The notes: a model not told the origin generated them from the letters alone. DNA of 64,000 bases from Thalassospira lucentensis (GCF_032921865.1 NZ_CP136684.1:788501-852500), one strand, 5' to 3'. Shown: positions 10,711 to 20,805, counted from the first letter of the stretch. A program made the numbers and translations.

Positions 10711-13062
10711 TCAATCTGCTGCTTTATCCAGCCCAATGATAGCCCAGTTTGCCCCATTGGTTTTTGCGTCGATCGCTATTATGCGATGATCAGGCCAACC
10801 CCCATCTTTCGGCTCCATAGCCAATTGCGTGATTACTTCTCGCGCGCACCCAACGGCCAAATAGTCACTATGTTTTTGTTGCACCGCGCGCTTCATACGC
10901 AACGAAAGGCTTTCATATGTTTGGCACACATACAAATCCGGGCTCAAATACTCCTTATTCTCGGTACGATCAGCAAACCATAGGTATGTATCATCGATTT
11001 TGTATTGCTTGCTCATCCCATCACCTAGAATACGCGCCCGTCCGAACTGCCCATCCATGAAAGCCCATCCCCCCGTCATCACGTGATAGGGCGTTGCATA
11101 GTTGTTCGAAACAACTGTTGCGCCCGGCATTTGCGCTAATGTGCTGTATAAACCCACCACGCCGTTCGCAGGAACTAGCTTGACTAGCGTTAATTGAGCA
11201 TATACCCACACACCGCCGACTAGGATTACAAGCCCTGCCCCTAAAAAGCGACATGCTTGAACCTGAAAGTTCCAAGCCAACGAAGCAAAGCCTCTGACTG
11301 GCAGCGCGGCACATACTTTACCCAACCACACCAGACCGGTAGAGCTCGTCAAGGCTATAAAAATTACAAGGAATGAACAGTTTCGCACCAAATACCCAGA
11401 GTATAGGTATCCTGGCAAAAGAAAAACGACCATGAGGATGCCGGTGAATGCGCACATCAAAAGTATTGCCACATTCCTTATCTCTGCTTTCAGACACCTG
11501 ATCTCCTTCAAATGAGGGAAATCAAGCATTATGAAGACCGAAGCCAACACCGCTGAAACACAAATAATTGCCCGATACAAATATTGGTACACATAGATAC
11601 CACCAAATGCATCCGACCAGAATGCATCAGCACTCACCTCAATACTAGAATTTGAAAATGCCAAAAGGACAATCATCCCCAAGACAAGAAGATACCCCTT
11701 TCCTATCCTTTCGTGAATGATACCGTGCACATATTTGGCTATCTTAAATTCTACGAACCAAAATACACTTATTGATAGAATTGAAGTGATTGATAACAGT
11801 TTCAATATTTGTAATAAACTAAAATCAATTTTCAATAAGTCCTTATCTATAAATAAGACCCCAAAAAACAGGAACCACAAAAATAACCCATTTCCGCTCT
11901 GGTTTATTTCACGATTTTTTATCGGCAAACATAGAGTCACGGCAAAGCCAATAGTTAAGATGACTATGCCATAACCACTTGGGGACAAGATTAACGGCAA
12001 AGTGGCCAACGCCAAAAGAGCTGAACGCACGTAAATTTTTTGAAGAAAATCACCAGCAATAGGGCTAGCCCATAATATGGCGGAAAAAGCAATCGCCATC
12101 AAAGCAATACCTAATCCAGGGGAATACGTGAAGGTTCCCCAACGACCAAAGATATCAAAGACGAAGCTCGCAGAGCGAAAGGCCCCACTATCGACCGCAT
12201 TTTGGAAAAAGACTATGTGATTTGCATCCATAAACTGCTTCACAAGTTCCACAGAAATTCGGTCTTCAACTGCCTCATTTCGGGTAGCATAAGTCAGGCT
12301 CAAATCTTTTAAGAAGCCATCCCAACCCAAATACAAAATCAGCTGAAAAACGACTGTTAGGGCACCAGCTAGGCTCCCAACAAACTGCGTACAGATTATC
12401 TTAACTGCAACGCGTAACTCCGATCGAAACAGCCATATGGACCACATCCCAATAGTGACGGCAGTGAAAATTGCAAACGTGAGTTCGTAGTAAAAAAGAA
12501 AGTACCACAGGCCGAAGAAGGCAAAGAAAATATTCTTATTCCTACTCGACATATATGAAGACACTGACCACAAACATGCAGCAATAAAAAATGTATGCCA
12601 CACGCGATATGTCACCACTTGCCACTGCAAAAATAGAATATAGTCAGTTAAGAGCATAGAAATAGATACAAATGCTATGCTCTTATTCAAATGCCTTTTA
12701 AATACAATATAAATCAGTGCGATTGAAGGAACGCCGACAAGAAGAGTCGTCACAAGTATTTGCATCTCCGGTGTTGTTATTCCCACCAGATAGATTAATG
12801 CTGCAAAAATTCGTGGAAAATTTCCTTGATGGGTATGAACAAAAGAGTGAGCAGCGACACTGTCATTCGCCGTTTCATCAGCAAGACCTTTTGCAAAAGA
12901 CCAATCGTAATTCAACAGGTTTTTTGCGTGCAAAATTGACGAAAATGTTTCGTTCCCATCCAAAACATATGGAATGCCGTCTGCATATATATACAGCGCC
13001 AAGTAAACACTTGCAGATAGGAGTAAAACAGCATATACGTCAATATTGCGCAAAATTTTCAA
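10711..13062 (-). CDS. Large polytopic membrane protein, possible GT-C glycosyltransferase
   Basis: A 783-aa protein with many hydrophobic helices and a C-terminal soluble domain of about 120 residues (from NNYATPYHVMTGGWAFM). The N-terminus has a helix followed by YVLDGNETFSS and, later, SFVHTHQGNFPR: an acidic residue in the first periplasmic loop is typical of GT-C enzymes that use polyprenyl-phosphate sugars. That assignment is inference. The apparent start is a TTG at 13062 with a weak ribosome site, so it is uncertain. It lies in the AT-rich core of the island. Confidence 0.7.
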   Translation of the reverse strand: MKILRNIDVYAVLLLSASVYLALYIYADGIPYVLDGNETFSSILHAKNLLNYDWSFAKGLADETANDSVAAHSFVHTHQGNFPRIFAALIYLVGITTPEMQILVTTLLVGVPSIALIYIVFKRHLNKSIAFVSISMLLTDYILFLQWQVVTYRVWHTFFIAACLWSVSSYMSSRNKNIFFAFFGLWYFLFYYELTFAIFTAVTIGMWSIWLFRSELRVAVKIICTQFVGSLAGALTVVFQLILYLGWDGFLKDLSLTYATRNEAVEDRISVELVKQFMDANHIVFFQNAVDSGAFRSASFVFDIFGRWGTFTYSPGLGIALMAIAFSAILWASPIAGDFLQKIYVRSALLALATLPLILSPSGYGIVILTIGFAVTLCLPIKNREINQSGNGLFLWFLFFGVLFIDKDLLKIDFSLLQILKLLSITSILSISVFWFVEFKIAKYVHGIIHERIGKGYLLVLGMIVLLAFSNSSIEVSADAFWSDAFGGIYVYQYLYRAIICVSAVLASVFIMLDFPHLKEIRCLKAEIRNVAILLMCAFTGILMVVFLLPGYLYSGYLVRNCSFLVIFIALTSSTGLVWLGKVCAALPVRGFASLAWNFQVQACRFLGAGLVILVGGVWVYAQLTLVKLVPANGVVGLYSTLAQMPGATVVSNNYATPYHVMTGGWAFMDGQFGRARILGDGMSKQYKIDDTYLWFADRTENKEYLSPDLYVCQTYESLSLRMKRAVQQKHSDYLAVGCAREVITQLAMEPKDGGWPDHRIIAIDAKTNGANWAIIGLDKAAD

Positions 13063-13108
13063 TATAAATATACCTTTTATATTTTCAAACAGGACACGCA
13101 GTCAAAAA

Positions 13109-13825
13109 TCATCTTCTAAAATACACGTTCAATTCTTTAAGTAGGTTGAAAAATGTAGCACCTACACTCCATATACTTTTAATTTTTAAAGCAGAAGATT
13201 TGTTGGTATTCTCTGCTCCCAAGATCGGCACTTGCACATAACTATTGCCAGTTCGAATTAGCTTAATAAGTATCTCCCCTTGAAAACCAAAGCCGTCACT
13301 GGATATCTCAATCTCTCGAAGCCGTTTCAGGCGATGGATGGGCAATCCATTGTAATACTTAATATCCAAACGGAATATTAAATTGAGAATCCCGGTATAA
13401 GTCCTTGAAATAAAATAACGAAACGGAGTTTTGATCCGCTTAAGGTTTGTCATATAGGGAACGATTATGTCGGCATTACCGAGCTGCGAAAATAGTTTGG
13501 GTAAACTCTCCGCTGGCAGGCCACCATCACCACACAGCAACATGTAATAATCAAACTTCGCTAGTTTAATTCCCTTTTTATAGGCTGCTCCGATATTCTC
13601 ATTTTTGACATTATGGATCACCCGAACCTCTGGGAATTCGGAGGCAACCTCATCCATAATTTCACCTGTTCGGTCAGCACTACCATCATTAACAGCAATC
13701 ACTTCAAATTCACGCAGGTACTCACGGCACGTACCTACGATATCTTCCAATACGGGTCGGATAACTTTTTCTTCATTTAGAGCCGGAATAACGAATGAAA
13801 CCGTTAAATCACTTTTCTGCTGCAA
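13109..13825 (-). CDS. Family 2 glycosyltransferase, DPM-synthase-like
   Basis: A 238-aa GT2 enzyme: SFVIPALNEEKVIRPVLEDI, VIAVNDGSADRTGEIMDEV and NIGAAYKKGI match the dolichol/undecaprenyl-phosphate mannosyltransferase-like subgroup. The usual DxD position reads LLCGDGGLP. There is no C-terminal membrane pair, so it is probably soluble or peripheral. The start is a TTG at 13825 with GAGGGA upstream. It could load a sugar onto a lipid carrier for the GT-C-like proteins on either side, which would explain their grouping. Confidence 0.85.
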   Translation of the reverse strand: MQQKSDLTVSFVIPALNEEKVIRPVLEDIVGTCREYLREFEVIAVNDGSADRTGEIMDEVASEFPEVRVIHNVKNENIGAAYKKGIKLAKFDYYMLLCGDGGLPAESLPKLFSQLGNADIIVPYMTNLKRIKTPFRYFISRTYTGILNLIFRLDIKYYNGLPIHRLKRLREIEISSDGFGFQGEILIKLIRTGNSYVQVPILGAENTNKSSALKIKSIWSVGATFFNLLKELNVYFRR

Positions 13826-13992
13826 AATTCCCTCGCCTTAAATCAAACTTAGAAAGATAAATACATCCAAAGCTCAAGGTTACTGAAGACACTTACGAAC
13901 AGGCCTGCGATGTAACGCTGAGCTCACACATACTAGTATGGCTTTTCATAAAAATGCGAAAACATAGGTCATATTTAGCCCCAAGCCTGCAT

Positions 13993-15738
13993 TTATCTCA
14001 GATCCACAATTACGTAGCCGATACCGACATCATCTCTCTCCACGGTCGGGTAAGAACTCCGCTCTATATCGGTCAAACTAAGTTGCGGAGCGGCTTCACT
14101 TGGTAACGGGAAGCCATAAATACAGCTATTGCCGGAAGGTGTGACATCGACGGTGACGAACTGAGAAGTCATCCAGTCACGCCACGTACAACGTGGTACT
14201 CTTGCATCAAAATCTACTAACCGCTCAATAGGTTGATATATCAAAAAATCATAGCCTTTTAATTGCTCGGGATCTGAGAGGATATTGCTCACACTATCGG
14301 GGTTTATGTAGTCAACGCTAAATCCATCTGTCATCGGCAACTCTCGAGATATCGTGACGTTATAGCTAGCAGCTAAAAATCTTTCGCTCGGATGCTGCTG
14401 AACGAAATTAGTCCAGCCGAAATTATTGTATTGCCCATTCGCCGTTGTATGCAGGTGATTCATCACACTGTCCAACAAGATAAAACTCGCACCAGCTAAT
14501 ATTCCCGCCCGCCACCGAGCCGAAGATATCTTTTTAAGGCTAATGAGAAGCTCAGAAAGTATCAGTCCCTTCGCAAATACGACAAAGAATGCGAACAAGG
14601 GAAATTCGTGCTTAAAATAAACATGAAGAGAGAATGGAGAAAAAACAAAAACTCCTATAGATACTCCTACAATCCCCGGAACAAAAAACAACTTTGCTAC
14701 GTGCGACATACGTGTCTGATTAAATTTCGGAATAACCGCACATACCAAAACAGACATCACTAGCATTATCGAGACCCATCCCCACCTCGGAATGGTAACT
14801 TCCGTGAGCATATGAGAGAATGTATACAAGATCTGAGACAAACTATTTGTTGCACTTGCCGGAGCACGCAGCACCCCTTGATCCAAATACCATTGATCCA
14901 CTTCTGAAAGTGGCGGAAGGTCAATTATTGTACTTGCGTACGGAATTTTGATTGCAAGAGAATAAAGAAAATCTTGGACCCAGAAATCAAGCCCCAGCAC
15001 CGACGCAACGTGCAGTTGCCTTAGAAGAAATGGTATTGAAAATGCCACAGCAACGACGAGAATACGTGTAACGACCTCTCGTGCGTTCATGGTCAACTTA
15101 AAGATCAAGCTTGCAGATAAGAACCCGCAAATAACCCAAAAATCATACCCGCACCCGAAAGCAATGAGTGCCCCCAGCACCAGACCGAGGACATTTGCGC
15201 TAAACCTACGTTGATTTAACTCACCGGAGAGGTTTAGGCTGAAATAGGCAACAATAAAGAATGCTGGCAAATGCCATGCACGAAGAGCATTCATTGAAAA
15301 TGCTCCCAAGCCCCAATAAGTCGTGCAAAACAGAATTAGAGTAATAAAACCCGATAAATGAGAATCCGTAACCTTAAGCGCTGTTAAGTAAGCAAAATAA
15401 AGACCAATTGCATATGCTATCAGGGGAAGAAATATGTAATATTCCATTCCTTCCAACCCCATCGCCCTTAGACCAACAAAGCTTAGACTTCCTATATTAA
15501 CACTATGTGTATATATTAAGGGCTGCTCTTCTGTTCCAAGAACCTCGAGCAATCCGAACCTTGGGCCAAACTGAACGAACTGATCAATAGCCTTGATAGA
15601 AAGTAATGTTTCTCCACATTCCATATCGCACACTATGAAATCATGTGTTTTTGCATAATTCCAAGTAATGACTGTAGTGACAGCTACAATCAGGAATGCG
15701 GCCAAAGACCAAAATTTCGAAGACTTATAAGCACCCAT
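13993..15738 (-). CDS. Polytopic membrane protein, possible GT-C glycosyltransferase
   Basis: A 581-aa membrane protein with about ten hydrophobic helices in the first 430 residues and a soluble C-terminal domain of about 130 residues. The first loop carries DFIVCDMECGETLLS, with acidic residues after helix 1 as in GT-C enzymes. ATG at 15738 with GGTGGGG. It has the same architecture as the 783-aa protein but no close sequence similarity by eye. Function is inferred from architecture and context only. Confidence 0.7.
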   Translation of the reverse strand: MGAYKSSKFWSLAAFLIVAVTTVITWNYAKTHDFIVCDMECGETLLSIKAIDQFVQFGPRFGLLEVLGTEEQPLIYTHSVNIGSLSFVGLRAMGLEGMEYYIFLPLIAYAIGLYFAYLTALKVTDSHLSGFITLILFCTTYWGLGAFSMNALRAWHLPAFFIVAYFSLNLSGELNQRRFSANVLGLVLGALIAFGCGYDFWVICGFLSASLIFKLTMNAREVVTRILVVAVAFSIPFLLRQLHVASVLGLDFWVQDFLYSLAIKIPYASTIIDLPPLSEVDQWYLDQGVLRAPASATNSLSQILYTFSHMLTEVTIPRWGWVSIMLVMSVLVCAVIPKFNQTRMSHVAKLFFVPGIVGVSIGVFVFSPFSLHVYFKHEFPLFAFFVVFAKGLILSELLISLKKISSARWRAGILAGASFILLDSVMNHLHTTANGQYNNFGWTNFVQQHPSERFLAASYNVTISRELPMTDGFSVDYINPDSVSNILSDPEQLKGYDFLIYQPIERLVDFDARVPRCTWRDWMTSQFVTVDVTPSGNSCIYGFPLPSEAAPQLSLTDIERSSYPTVERDDVGIGYVIVDLR

Positions 15739-15784
15739 ACCCCACCTTACATGATGAGTATTTATAATAAAAATTATTAAATTA

Positions 15785-16594
15785 CTAATTCATGATTGGA
15801 AGATCTAAGTATTTTTCCTCTGAGACAGCTATAAGGTTCCGAAGTCCACTCACGTACTGTACACTGTCTTCATCTGAGAAATCAGAAAAACAATCATTTT
15901 TCACCGAGTAAGACAAGATTCGATAGCCGTAGTCTTTTAACAATCGAGTTGCCTCATCAATAGTGCTGTGACATGCTTCAAAAATAATTGATGGAGAATA
16001 TTTTTTTAACGTATTCTCTCCTCCTCTAAATATACGATGCTCAAGGCCTTCCGCATCTATCTTTATTACTTCAGGATATATATTTAATTCGTCTAATTTA
16101 CGTATTCGACACTGCGTCGGAATAATATTGATCTTGTCTCTAATCTTTGGCTTATATGTCAAATTTACAGCTGATCTCACATTTTCTTCATCGAATGACG
16201 AAAATGTGTGAAGTGCTATTTTTCCATACCATGGCGTATACAAGGTGAACTCGCCGTCTTCATCACCAAGACCTATCAAATGGTATTCAAAGTTTTCAAT
16301 TCTGCTTTCGACTTGCCTGAGATTTTCCGCCAAAGATAGATTGGGCTCAAAAGAAATTATCTTATGGTCAGGACACATTTTTCTGAATGACAATGCAGAT
16401 ATGCCCTGATTAGCACCAATATCGAGAATAGCTCCTTCAGACGTTTGAACAAGGTGTTTCAAAGCATGGTAGGTAGGATCATGAGGCAGCAACAAATCTG
16501 TTTTATGCATAAGTCTCCATGCTGCACTCCACAACCATGGGGACTGCTCTACGTACGACTTAACTGAAGAAAGATATGAAAGAATATGCACCAT
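15785..16594 (-). CDS. FkbM-family methyltransferase
   Basis: A 269-aa SAM-dependent O-methyltransferase-like protein. AILDIGANQGISAL is the SAM-binding motif I, IISFEPN gives the acidic ribose contact, and VIKIDAEGLEHRIFRGG is the diagnostic FkbM C-terminal motif. Such enzymes often methylate sugars in surface glycans. ATG at 16594 with AAGGT. A terminator separates it from the E1 genes upstream, so it probably starts a new transcription unit. Confidence 0.88.
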   Translation of the reverse strand: MVHILSYLSSVKSYVEQSPWLWSAAWRLMHKTDLLLPHDPTYHALKHLVQTSEGAILDIGANQGISALSFRKMCPDHKIISFEPNLSLAENLRQVESRIENFEYHLIGLGDEDGEFTLYTPWYGKIALHTFSSFDEENVRSAVNLTYKPKIRDKINIIPTQCRIRKLDELNIYPEVIKIDAEGLEHRIFRGGENTLKKYSPSIIFEACHSTIDEATRLLKDYGYRILSYSVKNDCFSDFSDEDSVQYVSGLRNLIAVSEEKYLDLPIMN

Positions 16595-16749
16595 TTGATA
16601 CCTTCAAAACCAAATATTATAGAGCAAAAGAAATACGAAGATATAGAATTAAAACTTAACACTAACTATTTAGAGAAATGCTACGTTCATTCAATTCGTC
16701 GATAAAAATTCATTTTGACTGGTAGATTTCCGAGGGCTATTCCAAACAT

Positions 16750-16799
16750 TCAGAAATAGAAATATGGCTTGGAACTCTGTATTGGGTTCCAAGCCATAT
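16750..16799 (-). terminator. Terminator after the E1 alpha/beta gene pair
   Basis: Perfect 14-bp stem ATATGGCTTGGAAC / GTTCCAAGCCATAT (16762-16775 and 16786-16799) with a 10-base loop. On the minus strand it is followed by the T-rich TTCTATTTC. It starts 4 bases after the E1 beta stop codon, isolating this pair from the glycosyltransferase genes downstream. Confidence 0.85.
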
Positions 16800-16802
16800 C
16801 TA

Positions 16803-17837
16803 TTAATATGGCCCTTTGAAGTTATCCTCGACATCAATCAAGCCCAAATCGCTTTTGGCAACACCGAGTGTTGCCAACGCGGCCTTCGCAATGGTTGATG
16901 CTTTTGGATAAAACGCTTGCTCTAGTTCGAACGAGACAGGCGCCGGACAGTTAGCTAAGGCAATTCTTTTTACTGGAGCCTTAAGCGATTTAAAGCCCTT
17001 TTCGGCCACAAGCGCAGCGATTTCAGATGAAACGCCACAGAGTTCCCAGCTGGTATCAGCAACAATCAAATGTCCCGTCTTTGCCACTGACTTCAAGATC
17101 GTTTCTTCATCAAGCGGACGTATTGACCTTAAATCAACAACCTCAACTGAAACGCCCTGACGCTCGAGTTCTTCCGACGCACGCATTGCTTCCAATGTCA
17201 TCAGCGAAGTACCCACCACTGTGATGTCCGTTCCTTCTCTTACAACTCTTGCTTTACCAATAGGAGCCGGCACGAAATCTTCTGATACCTCGCCTTCGGT
17301 ACCGTACAAGGTGCGATGTTCGAGAATAATTACTGGCCCATCATGTTGTAATGCCGCAATTGTTAGAGCTTTTGCGTCTTCGGGCAGCGTTGGCATAAGA
17401 ACAGTCAGGCCAGGGAAATGCGCCAAAACAGACTGAAGACTCTGAGAGTGAGTGGCCCCCTGCCCCCATCCTTTGCCGATAACCGCCCTGGAGACAAATG
17501 GCACAGTTCCCGCGTTTCCGTTGAACATGTACTTCCATTTTGCTGCCATATTGATCAGTTGATCAAACGCCAGAAACATGAAGTCATTTCTTGGGTGAGC
17601 CAACACAGGCCGCTTGCCCATTGCGGCCGCACCGATGGCAATCCCCGTCAGAGCGTTCTCCATTGCTGGCGACTCAAAAACCCGCGCCCGACCGAACCGC
17701 TTGTATGCCTCAGTAGTCGTACCAAAAATTCCTGACGGATAGTCAACGGCGATCCCCGTGACGAAAATGCTGGGATCTCGTTCCATTGATTGCACAAGCC
17801 CCTCTGAAAGAGCTTCAGCATATGTAATTTTACGCAT
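16803..17837 (-). CDS. 2-oxoacid dehydrogenase E1 component, beta subunit-like
   Basis: A 344-aa transketolase-like Pyr domain plus C-terminal transketolase domain. ITYAEALSEGL, the conserved glutamate segment ESPAMENALTGIAIG, HSQSLQSVLAHFPGL and VEVVDLRSIRPLDEETI are typical E1 beta motifs. With the E1 alpha protein 11 bases upstream it should form a thiamine-diphosphate heterotetramer that decarboxylates a 2-oxoacid. No E2 or E3 gene lies nearby. Its place in a glycan island suggests it transfers the active aldehyde to a sugar, which is inference. Confidence 0.9.
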   Translation of the reverse strand: MRKITYAEALSEGLVQSMERDPSIFVTGIAVDYPSGIFGTTTEAYKRFGRARVFESPAMENALTGIAIGAAAMGKRPVLAHPRNDFMFLAFDQLINMAAKWKYMFNGNAGTVPFVSRAVIGKGWGQGATHSQSLQSVLAHFPGLTVLMPTLPEDAKALTIAALQHDGPVIILEHRTLYGTEGEVSEDFVPAPIGKARVVREGTDITVVGTSLMTLEAMRASEELERQGVSVEVVDLRSIRPLDEETILKSVAKTGHLIVADTSWELCGVSSEIAALVAEKGFKSLKAPVKRIALANCPAPVSFELEQAFYPKASTIAKAALATLGVAKSDLGLIDVEDNFKGPY

Positions 17838-17848
17838 ATCGATGTCCG

Positions 17849-18841
17849 TCAGATGTGTTCAAAAAGAGTAGAAACGGCAGGCCAAGGAGCTATTGCAGCA
17901 CGTGCAATATCATCCTTGATATTTGCATCTGTCGTTGCCTGCCACATTTCAAGCTGTTCTTGCGTAGCTATTCCTTTTGCGAGAAGCTTGGCTGCACTCC
18001 GCTTAACCGGGCACTTATCCATCCAAAATTCGACTTCATGCTGAGTACGATAAGTCCGGTTAAGTTCGTGATCGAACATTGGCCCAACGTGTTCACGCCA
18101 GCGATAAGTCATACATTCCAGAAAGACTGGACCATTCCCAGCGCGCAGATACTCGACAATAGAAGTTGTAGCGGCATGGACCTCTGCAACATCATTTCCA
18201 TCAATACAGAAGGACGGGATCTTGAAGGCTGCTGCGCGTTCGCACAGTTCAGTTCCTTGCGGTTGACGCACCCATAACGGACTTTCCGTTGCATATAAAT
18301 TATTCTCACAAACGAACAGAATTGGCAGCCCTTTGAGCGATGCGAAGTTGAAGACTTCATAGATAGCCCCTTCGTCCATAGCACCTTCACCAAAGAACGT
18401 AACAGATACGTTGCGCAACCCGTCCATCTGGAACGAGAGAGCGGCCCCTGCGGCGACTGCGGGCGTTTCACCGAGAATCGCACTGGTGGCAACGATGCCC
18501 TTTTCTCGATCTGTCAGGTGTACGGAACCGCCTCGACCTCCTGAACAACCGTCAGCACGACCATAAAGCTCCGCGGCTAACTCATACACTTTACCGCCTT
18601 TAGCAAGGTAATGGTTGTGGCAACGATGATGACTAAAAATCACGTCATCGTCGTTGAGCGCGGCACATACACCTACTGCTACAGCTTCCTGACCGGTACC
18701 AAAGTGGGTAGGGGTTCTCATTTGCTGTTCGCGATATCGTGAAGCCAAGTTTTCTTCCGCATGACGCACCTTCAGCAGTAACTTATGAAGTTCTATCAGG
18801 TGTCCATCATCGATCTCGCTGGAGTCAAATTCGATTTTCAC
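17849..18841 (-). CDS. 2-oxoacid dehydrogenase E1 component, alpha subunit-like
   Basis: A 330-aa thiamine-diphosphate-binding subunit. FFGEGAMDEGAIYEVFNFA to ENN is the ThDP/Mg motif (G-E-G ... N-N); HHRCHNHYLAKGG and GGRGGSVHL are standard E1 alpha features. The GTG at 18841, with AGGGAAG ten bases upstream, is preferred to an in-frame TTG at 18880. E1 beta follows directly. Homologues act in pyruvate, acetoin or branched-chain oxoacid dehydrogenases; the missing E2/E3 makes a standard complex unlikely here. Confidence 0.9.
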   Translation of the reverse strand: MKIEFDSSEIDDGHLIELHKLLLKVRHAEENLASRYREQQMRTPTHFGTGQEAVAVGVCAALNDDDVIFSHHRCHNHYLAKGGKVYELAAELYGRADGCSGGRGGSVHLTDREKGIVATSAILGETPAVAAGAALSFQMDGLRNVSVTFFGEGAMDEGAIYEVFNFASLKGLPILFVCENNLYATESPLWVRQPQGTELCERAAAFKIPSFCIDGNDVAEVHAATTSIVEYLRAGNGPVFLECMTYRWREHVGPMFDHELNRTYRTQHEVEFWMDKCPVKRSAAKLLAKGIATQEQLEMWQATTDANIKDDIARAAIAPWPAVSTLFEHI

Positions 18842-19051
18842 TTTGAGTTCTTCCCTTCTAAATTTATTAATTTTTGGCAACGAATGAAATTTCCTCGTTC
18901 GCCTATCGGGCTACAATCAACCCTGCGCTTAAAGTTGGTAGCCAGCACTCTTGCATGATCGATTACCCCGCACTAACTTCCTGTATGTCCTCACCAAATC
19001 ATCTAGATATATGATGAGGTCAACTTGCCCCGTGACTGTTTTTGACAGGGA

Positions 19052-20059
19052 CTAACCAGCAACAGAAGTCACATCCTTCTTCTTTCCAGAATTCAAATCG
19101 CTTTTCGAAAACAGCAACAAACTTCCGGGCAACGACACGAGAAGCAACGTCATACCATACGCTACAGAGACCAATATAGTCTGACTAACAGGAACTCCGA
19201 CTACAGTGAACGCAGCAGCCATAGCACTTTCACGAACCCCCCAGCCAGCAATTGATATTGGCATCATCGACAAGAAAAAGACAGAGGGCGTGAGTACCAG
19301 TATCTCCCAATAGGAAATCCCAATACCAATCGCCTGGCTAAACGTATAAATTACTGTCACGTTCATAAGGACGATCACAGAGGAAAGAAAAAGAACCTGA
19401 ACACTCAATCTCTTATTATTCAGTAGATAAAACACATTGTCTGACATCTTTCCCACCGCACGGATCAATCTGTATTTACTTGCAACAACGGCAGGAATTC
19501 TTCTGAAGAACGCCAGACAAACAAGGCCGACGATTCCTGCCAAGCATAAGAGTAGGAGAACCACTTTTTTGGAAATGTCCTCTACCCAAAATAACATGAC
19601 AGGAAGAGATAGAATCATGAAAGTCAGCTGCACCACCATCCCTGAGATTCTGTCCATCAACACAACCTCTGCAGCTACTTTGAAAGGTAACTGTCTCCTA
19701 GTGAACTGCCAAATGCGCATACTATCGCCGCCAACAAACGAAATCATTGTTTGCGCGTAGAAAAATCCGACCCATGTAATACGAAAGACGGTCAACCATC
19801 TCTTCGCATAATCAAAGAAGACAAGTATCCGACTACAACGCAATGCATTTACGGAGACTTGACCGAAAAGCACGGCAAACGCTGCCACCACTGACCAAAG
19901 TGGAAACTCTGCAACGCCCTTAACGATCTCTTCGAAGTCGAAATAGGTCGCGAGGTAAACTACTAACCCCACCGACAAGCTTAACTTCACCCCCAAAACA
20001 AGGTAATGCATACCTCTTTTAGGCGATTGTTCTACCTCATCAATGATTTCATGTTGCAT
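19052..20059 (-). CDS. AglD/MprF-type lysylphosphatidylglycerol-synthase TM-region protein
   Basis: A 335-aa polytopic protein of the LPG_synthase_TM/UPF0104 group: LVLGVKLSLSVGLVVYLATY, RCSRILVFFD, FVGGDSMRIWQF and ISIAGWGVRESA match the family. Members act as lipid or lipid-linked-sugar flippases or as glycosyltransferase-associated proteins. Seven to eight helices are visible. ATG at 20059 with GAAGAGA. It may move the lipid carrier or an intermediate of this glycan; that is inference. Confidence 0.8.
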   Translation of the reverse strand: MQHEIIDEVEQSPKRGMHYLVLGVKLSLSVGLVVYLATYFDFEEIVKGVAEFPLWSVVAAFAVLFGQVSVNALRCSRILVFFDYAKRWLTVFRITWVGFFYAQTMISFVGGDSMRIWQFTRRQLPFKVAAEVVLMDRISGMVVQLTFMILSLPVMLFWVEDISKKVVLLLLCLAGIVGLVCLAFFRRIPAVVASKYRLIRAVGKMSDNVFYLLNNKRLSVQVLFLSSVIVLMNVTVIYTFSQAIGIGISYWEILVLTPSVFFLSMMPISIAGWGVRESAMAAAFTVVGVPVSQTILVSVAYGMTLLLVSLPGSLLLFSKSDLNSGKKKDVTSVAG

Positions 20060-20083
20060 AACAATCTCTTCAGCCGTGTCGCT

Positions 20084-20764
20084 TCAGCTTTTTTTACCGC
20101 AAGATAGGGCAAACAAATAATGTGCCATCTTGTGATATCCCGTATGTACGACCTCGTCGTTCATCGAGAACATGAACACATTGTGAAAGTATTTTTCCAT
20201 CAGCGCCTTGAAGTCCGGAAGAGTCTTACAATTTACATGGCCTTCTTTACTTAAAGGAGATGCGTAGTCTTGAGATTCTAAGGACGGCATACCCAGCACA
20301 CAAACACCATGCTCGTCGAGAGGCGCAATCATGTTCGAGATAAATTGATCTTCTGTCTCTGGCATAATATGTTCAAGTACGTCCAGTGCATAAACGCCAT
20401 CGAACTTGCCTGGCATCGGCCCACTTAGCATGTCATGCAGAACACAATCGAACTGCCACTTTCCAACGCTACGTTTTTTTGCGTCCTCAATGAAGATTGG
20501 ATCAAAATCAGTTGCTGTGAGCTTTTCTGTCTCTTGCAAAACAATACGTGTCGCAAATGCATCTGCACATCCGACTTCAAGAACATGCTTACGTCCAGCC
20601 AGCATTTTCGCTGCAAATTTGTACCTTGATAACGTAAAAGTCAGGCGCTTTGGATCATCATACCATGCCTGGCTACTCATAAGACCAAAGGTTTCAAGTC
20701 CTCGCTCTTCATAGTAATCAAGACACAGACCGTATTGGGACTCTTTTGTGGTTTCGCTTGACAT
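20084..20764 (-). CDS. Class I SAM-dependent methyltransferase
   Basis: A 226-aa soluble methyltransferase: HVLEVGCADAFATRIV (motif I), ATDFDPIFIEDA and GVYALDVLEHI (motifs II-III). ATG at 20764 with GAAGAAG. It lies in the sugar-tailoring part of the island, 42 bases downstream of another methyltransferase; together with the FkbM protein this gives three methyltransferases for the glycan. Acceptor unknown. Confidence 0.85.
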   Translation of the reverse strand: MSSETTKESQYGLCLDYYEERGLETFGLMSSQAWYDDPKRLTFTLSRYKFAAKMLAGRKHVLEVGCADAFATRIVLQETEKLTATDFDPIFIEDAKKRSVGKWQFDCVLHDMLSGPMPGKFDGVYALDVLEHIMPETEDQFISNMIAPLDEHGVCVLGMPSLESQDYASPLSKEGHVNCKTLPDFKALMEKYFHNVFMFSMNDEVVHTGYHKMAHYLFALSCGKKS

Positions 20765-20805
20765 TGTTGTATCTTCTTCACGCTATTGGGTAATTTTGAC
20801 TTTTC

